Of a DNA stretch of 9,172 nt, positions 7,265 through 9,172 are shown one piece after another. Made by a program: the position numbers and the translations under genes. The stretch covers positions 1 to 9,172 of the forward strand of contig DASRJX010000179.1 of the NCBI GenBank assembly GCA_035649235.1, read 5' to 3'. The stretch's first letter is position 1. Every line of letters starts with the position of its first letter. Under the pieces are notes generated by a model. It saw only the letters and a list, made by a program, of their open reading frames with translations. It was not told where the DNA came from and ran no database searches. The DNA comes from DASRJX01 sp035649235. GTDB lineage: Bacteria > Acidobacteriota > Polarisedimenticolia > Gp22-AA2.

Positions 7265-7846
7265 ATGAGCCGGGGTCGCGTCTCGATCGCCCTCCAGACC
7301 CCGCGGCTCGTCCTGCGGGAGATGAGCCTCGCCGACCTCGATTTCGTCGCCTCCATGCTGGGGCACCCGGAAGTGATGCGCTACTGGCCCCGGTGCTACA
7401 CGCGCGCCGAGGCGCAAGCCTGGGTGAGCCGCCAGAGGGAGCGCTACCGCCGCCACGGCTACGGGTACTGGCTGGCCCTCGACCGGGCGACCGGGGAGCC
7501 GGTCGGCCAGGCGGGCTTGCTGGTCTCCCAGGTGGAGGGCCGGAGGGAGACGGCCCTCGGCTACATCATCCACCGGCCCTTCTGGCGCCGGGGCTACGCC
7601 ACCGAGGCGGCCGCCGCCTGCCGGGACTACGCCTTCGAGCACGCCGGCAAGGAGCGCGTCATCGCCTTGGTCCGTCCCGAAAACGTTCCCTCGCAGGGCG
7701 TCGCCCTCAAGATCGGCATGCGCCAGGAGGGCAGAGCAACCTATGAGGGGTTCCTGCACCTCATCTTCGTGGCCCGGCGCACCGGTCGACCCGGGCTTCC
7801 CGGGACGGGCGCGTCGTCGAAGCGCCCGGCGCACCGGTCGCGCTAG
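7265..7846 (+). CDS. GNAT N-acetyltransferase, RimJ/RimL type
   Basis: A 193-residue cytosolic enzyme that transfers acetyl from acetyl-CoA to an amine. The start of the fold is TPRLVLREMSLADLDF (12-27), typical of the Acetyltransf_3 group. The acetyl-CoA loop is in FWRRGYATEA (106-115), fitting the (Q/R)xxGxG/A motif, and motif B is RPENVPSQGVALKIGM, where RimJ/L proteins usually have NxxSxxVxxKxGF. Substrates in this group range from ribosomal N-termini to aminoglycosides, so none can be named. The start has GAGG about 11 nt upstream. After LIFVAR, where relatives often end, there is a 20-odd-residue Gly/Pro/Ser/Arg tail (RTGRPGLPGTGASSKRPAHR...). That tail is encoded by DNA holding an exact 17-bp repeat and looks recently acquired. 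The TAG stop is also the first half of the probable -10 box of the next gene. Confidence 0.92.
   Translation: MSRGRVSIALQTPRLVLREMSLADLDFVASMLGHPEVMRYWPRCYTRAEAQAWVSRQRERYRRHGYGYWLALDRATGEPVGQAGLLVSQVEGRRETALGYIIHRPFWRRGYATEAAAACRDYAFEHAGKERVIALVRPENVPSQGVALKIGMRQEGRATYEGFLHLIFVARRTGRPGLPGTGASSKRPAHRSR
7772..7840. repeat. Pair of exact 17-bp direct repeats (starts 52 bp apart)
   Basis: GCCCGGCGCACCGGTCG occurs at 7772-7788 and again, without mismatch, at 7824-7840. The bases just outside the two copies differ, so the repeat is exactly 17 bp. The offset of 52 is not a multiple of three, so the copies encode different residues and the identity is not explained by protein repetition. The offset is close to five helical turns. 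The second copy ends three bp before the TAGAAT box at 7844. A local duplication or paired protein-binding sites could explain it. Confidence 0.85.
7790..7804. repeat. CCCGGG-CTT-CCCGGG hairpin between the two repeats
   Basis: Two self-complementary CCCGGG hexamers are separated by three bases and can form a 6-bp stem with a tight loop. They lie inside the C-terminal tail of the acetyltransferase gene, between the two 17-bp repeats. No U-run follows, so this is not a standard intrinsic terminator. Confidence 0.5.
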
Positions 7847-7849
7847 AAT
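7844..7849 (+). promoter_or_regulatory. Probable -10 box (TAGAAT) for the beta-barrel gene
   Basis: TAGAAT (five of six to TATAAT) lies 8 nt before the ATG at 7858, and its first three bases are the acetyltransferase stop codon. Transcription starting 7-9 nt downstream would begin at or just before the ATG, giving a leaderless or nearly leaderless mRNA. This fits the lack of a Shine-Dalgarno before this gene (GCCGCCC instead). I see no clear -35 hexamer. Confidence 0.5.
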
Positions 7850-7857
7850 CGCCGCCC

Positions 7858-8337
7858 ATGAGGCTCGCCGTCGCGGGACTGGTCGTGATCCTCCCCCTCG
7901 CGGGCGGTCCGGTGCAGGCGCAACCGGCGCCGCGGGAGAGGCTCCTCTCGATCGGGCCGATGGTCGGCCAGCCCTCGGGCGTCACCTTCAAGATGTTCAA
8001 CCAGAGCCGCAACGAGCTGGCCTGGGAGGCAGGGCTGGGATGGTCGCAGTCCGGCCAGGACGGTCTGCAATTCCACGCCCAGCACCAGTGGCACCTTTAC
8101 GAGATGAAGAACACCCTGAAGGGGATCAGGACCTTCTACCTCGGCATCGGCGGCCGCGTGAAGTCGGTGGACGGCACGCGCTTCGGAGTGCGCGGATCGG
8201 TCGGCATCAACTACGCAGCGCCGAAATACCAGCGCCGATGGGAGGCCTTTCTGGAGGTGGCCCCGATCGTCGACGTCACCCCGGACAACACGACCTTCGT
8301 CGACGCCATCACCGGCGTCCGGTTCTTCGTCTGGTGA
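7858..8337 (+). CDS. Small secreted outer-membrane beta-barrel-like protein, uncharacterised
   Basis: A 159-residue protein with a clear signal peptide: MRLAVAGLVVILPLAGGPVQAQ, with likely cleavage after AQA or QAQ at about residue 21-22. The mature part starts with SIGPMVGQPSGVTFKMF and continues as alternating polar/hydrophobic strands rich in Gly and aromatics (LAWEAGLGWS, LQFHAQHQWHLY, FYLGIGGRVK, FGVRGSVGINY, AFLEVAPIVDV). It ends in the aromatic strand GVRFFVW, as expected for recognition by the BAM machinery. The GxPTG/GxPSG-type opening followed by 'lives as strands' layout resembles short barrel families such as the one named after Borrelia BAPKO_0422 (DUF3996); this is a resemblance, not an established match. 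It has 11 bp to the upstream gene but probably its own promoter. Role unknown. Confidence 0.75.
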   Translation: MRLAVAGLVVILPLAGGPVQAQPAPRERLLSIGPMVGQPSGVTFKMFNQSRNELAWEAGLGWSQSGQDGLQFHAQHQWHLYEMKNTLKGIRTFYLGIGGRVKSVDGTRFGVRGSVGINYAAPKYQRRWEAFLEVAPIVDVTPDNTTFVDAITGVRFFVW

Positions 8338-8345
8338 GAGGCTCG

Positions 8346-8355
8346 CCTGATCAGG
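8346..8355. repeat. 10-bp perfect palindrome between convergent genes
   Basis: CCTGATCAGG is a perfect palindrome in the 13-bp gap between the two convergent stop codons and overlaps the stop of the minus-strand gene (TCA at 8351-8353). It is too short and has no U-run, so a terminator role is doubtful. No other terminator is visible between these genes. Confidence 0.4.
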
Positions 8356-8812
8356 GCTGGTCGTACGAGTAGACGATGGCCACGATCGACCAACCGGCGC
8401 TTCCCTCGACGAGGTGCAGGCCGAGCTTGCCGCGGCTGTCCTTCCCTTCGCCGGTGTAGATGTAGTCGGCGGTGACCCTGGCGATCCGGCGCCCCGCCTC
8501 GACGCGGATGTTCTCGAGGCGCTCCCCCTGCGTCCGTCCCGACTCGAATCCCGTCTTCTGCGTGGCGTAGAACTCCTCCAGCCCGCGCACGCGGATGCTG
8601 CCGTCGGGGCGCGGGTCGGCCACCGTCAGAGAAGGGTGGAAGAGCGCCTTCCAGCGCTCCAGCGTCCCGACCCGGTACAGCCCGACGTAGTCGGAGACGA
8701 CGGCGCGGATCGCCGACTCCTCGGCGGCCGGCGAGGGCGCCGGCGTGGCGGCCGCCGCCAGGTGGCTCGCGCCGATCAGCGTCGTCAGGAGAATCGCAGG
8801 GCCTGATCTCAT
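8351..8812 (-). CDS. Secreted NTF2-like (SnoaL/lumazine-binding-like) protein
   Basis: A 153-residue protein with a signal peptide (MRSGPAILLTTLIGASHLAAAATP, likely cut near residue 21-23). It then has a single NTF2-like cone fold: an opening helix EESAIRAVVSDYVGLYRVGTLERWKALFHPSLTVAD, the pattern of 'nuclear transport factor 2 family' and Lumazine_bd_2 proteins, followed by strands ENIRVEAGRRIARVTADYIYTG and a final GWSIVAIVYSYD. The fold serves many functions (small-molecule binding, isomerases, immunity proteins), and an exported member of unknown role is common in GC-rich environmental genomes. No enzyme activity is claimed. The ATG at 8812 is preceded by TAAGAT nine nt upstream and has no Shine-Dalgarno. 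Its 3' end converges on the beta-barrel gene. Both products are exported, but no functional tie is evident. Confidence 0.85.
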   Translation of the reverse strand: MRSGPAILLTTLIGASHLAAAATPAPSPAAEESAIRAVVSDYVGLYRVGTLERWKALFHPSLTVADPRPDGSIRVRGLEEFYATQKTGFESGRTQGERLENIRVEAGRRIARVTADYIYTGEGKDSRGKLGLHLVEGSAGWSIVAIVYSYDQP

Positions 8813-8821
8813 GGCAGCCGG

Positions 8822-8827
8822 ATCTTA
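8822..8827 (-). promoter_or_regulatory. Possible -10 box (TAAGAT) for the NTF2-like gene
   Basis: On the minus strand TAAGAT lies 9 nt before the start codon at 8812, in an A/T-richer spot of a GC-rich region. The geometry copies the TAGAAT box at 7844 and again implies a leaderless or very short 5' end. There is no Shine-Dalgarno and no obvious -35 element. Confidence 0.4.
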
Positions 8828-8936
8828 CACGGGATGGCGGCTTGCATGGTGGTGCGCAGGTTGTTGAAGCCGGCCGTGCTTGGGGGTCGAGGCGAGGGTC
8901 GCAGGAGGTCATGGCCCTGGGAGGCTCGGGATGATG
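8828..8936. other. Non-coding gap between the NTF2-like gene and the transposase fragment
   Basis: About 110 bp with no credible gene. Open frames crossing it are out-of-frame extensions with no support. If the transposase end on its right belongs to an insertion sequence, this gap should hold that element's terminal inverted repeat and target-site copy. I cannot identify either without the element's other end, which lies outside the window. Confidence 0.4.
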
Positions 8937-8953
8937 CTGAGCGTTCGTCTCAG
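8937..8953. repeat. Short inverted repeat at the transposase stop codon
   Basis: CTGAG and CTCAG form a 5-bp stem around a 7-nt loop and overlap the minus-strand TGA stop (8950-8952). It might end transcription weakly or be part of the element's end. The stem is short, so chance is a real alternative. Confidence 0.3.
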
Positions 8954-9172
8954 GCGGCGTGCTTGAGGCGATGCCGGTGATTGGTGAGGAGGACCGGCGT
9001 GGTCCAGTCTCTCCTATAGAGGTCGCTCCAGAGACCCGGCAGGCGATGCCGTCTCGGGAACAGTCGACGCGACAGCACCTGCCGCCAGGTCCATGGCTTC
9101 CCGGCCAGGCCGAGACGCATCGCCGGGGTCACGGGGTCGGGCTGTCGCTCCGACCTTCCCTTCACGAAGTTG
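8950..9172 (-). CDS. C-terminal end of a transposase-like (DDE/integrase-core) protein, cut by window edge
   Basis: The reading frame is open from the window edge to a TGA at 8950-8952, giving about 73 residues. It begins NFVKGRSERQPDPVTPAMRLGL and continues with KPWTWRQVL. This resembles the ending of many DDE transposases and integrase-core proteins, where a YNF(I/V)RPH..L segment is followed by TPAMAAGL and then a W(S/T)xxELL stretch. The catalytic DDE residues would be upstream, outside the window. The GTG at 9165 is internal, not a true start. The C-terminus is basic (NHRHRLKHAA). A full element or a decayed remnant are both possible. This is a motif impression without a database match. 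Confidence 0.55.
   Translation of the reverse strand, partial: NFVKGRSERQPDPVTPAMRLGLAGKPWTWRQVLSRRLFPRRHRLPGLWSDLYRRDWTTPVLLTNHRHRLKHAA

Noticed and set aside
5731..7356. A 541-codon minus-strand open frame across the VOC, FmdB and CPBP genes
   Set aside because: It runs opposite three clear plus-strand genes, each with its own Shine-Dalgarno and motifs. Its product is Arg/Asp/Gly-rich without family features.
7790..7804. CCCGGG hairpin as an intrinsic terminator after the acetyltransferase
   Set aside because: It lies inside the coding region, has only a 6-bp stem and is not followed by a T-run.
8414..8806. A 130-codon plus-strand frame opposite the NTF2-like gene
   Set aside because: The minus-strand frame has a signal peptide and an NTF2-like pattern. 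The plus-strand product is Val/Arg/Asp-rich low-complexity sequence typical of complement frames.
1..9172. CRISPR array, tRNA or rRNA genes
   Set aside because: No regularly spaced repeats beyond the single 17-bp pair were seen, and no tRNA cloverleaf or conserved rRNA segments were recognised by eye. A covariance-model search would be needed to exclude small RNAs.

Overview
This is a GC-rich stretch (about two-thirds G+C by eye, with very strong G/C bias at third codon positions) from a Gram-negative, double-membraned bacterium. The membrane type follows from the RND pump with its periplasmic adaptor and from a small outer-membrane-type beta-barrel protein. The style of the genes fits soil or subsurface Acidobacteriota or a similar phylum: a TAGAAT-like -10 box just upstream of a start codon, and an FmdB protein ending in CGDPRGPGSC. 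That assignment is an impression, not a proof. The strong GC bias creates many long open frames on the wrong strand or in the wrong frame.

Layout. At the left edge, on the minus strand, lies the first 417 codons of a glutamine-hydrolysing asparagine synthetase (asnB-like), cut by the window edge. A divergent intergenic region of about 150 bp follows. Then comes a plus-strand run of seven genes with short gaps (10-40 bp): RND periplasmic adaptor, RND inner-membrane pump, VOC/glyoxalase-fold protein, FmdB-type zinc-ribbon protein, CPBP (CAAX-like) intramembrane protease, RimJ/RimL-type GNAT acetyltransferase, and a small secreted beta-barrel protein. The last of these probably has its own promoter. 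A minus-strand secreted NTF2-like protein converges on it. At the right edge is the C-terminal end of a transposase-like protein, also on the minus strand and cut by the window.

How the genes may work together. The adaptor and pump are a clear pair forming two parts of a tripartite efflux system; the outer-membrane channel is not in this window. The VOC gene is joined to the pump gene by a Shine-Dalgarno sequence overlapping the pump's stop codon. VOC and GNAT folds are both recurrent in drug-resistance proteins, so a detoxification/efflux role for the run is possible but only inferred. The FmdB and CPBP genes have no obvious functional link to the pump.

I do not see a clearly new defence, mobile or biosynthetic system. 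The most interesting non-coding signals are an exact 17-bp direct repeat (starts 52 bp apart) at the end of the GNAT gene next to a probable promoter, and two genes whose -10-like boxes lie only 8-9 nt before the start codon, suggesting leaderless mRNAs.
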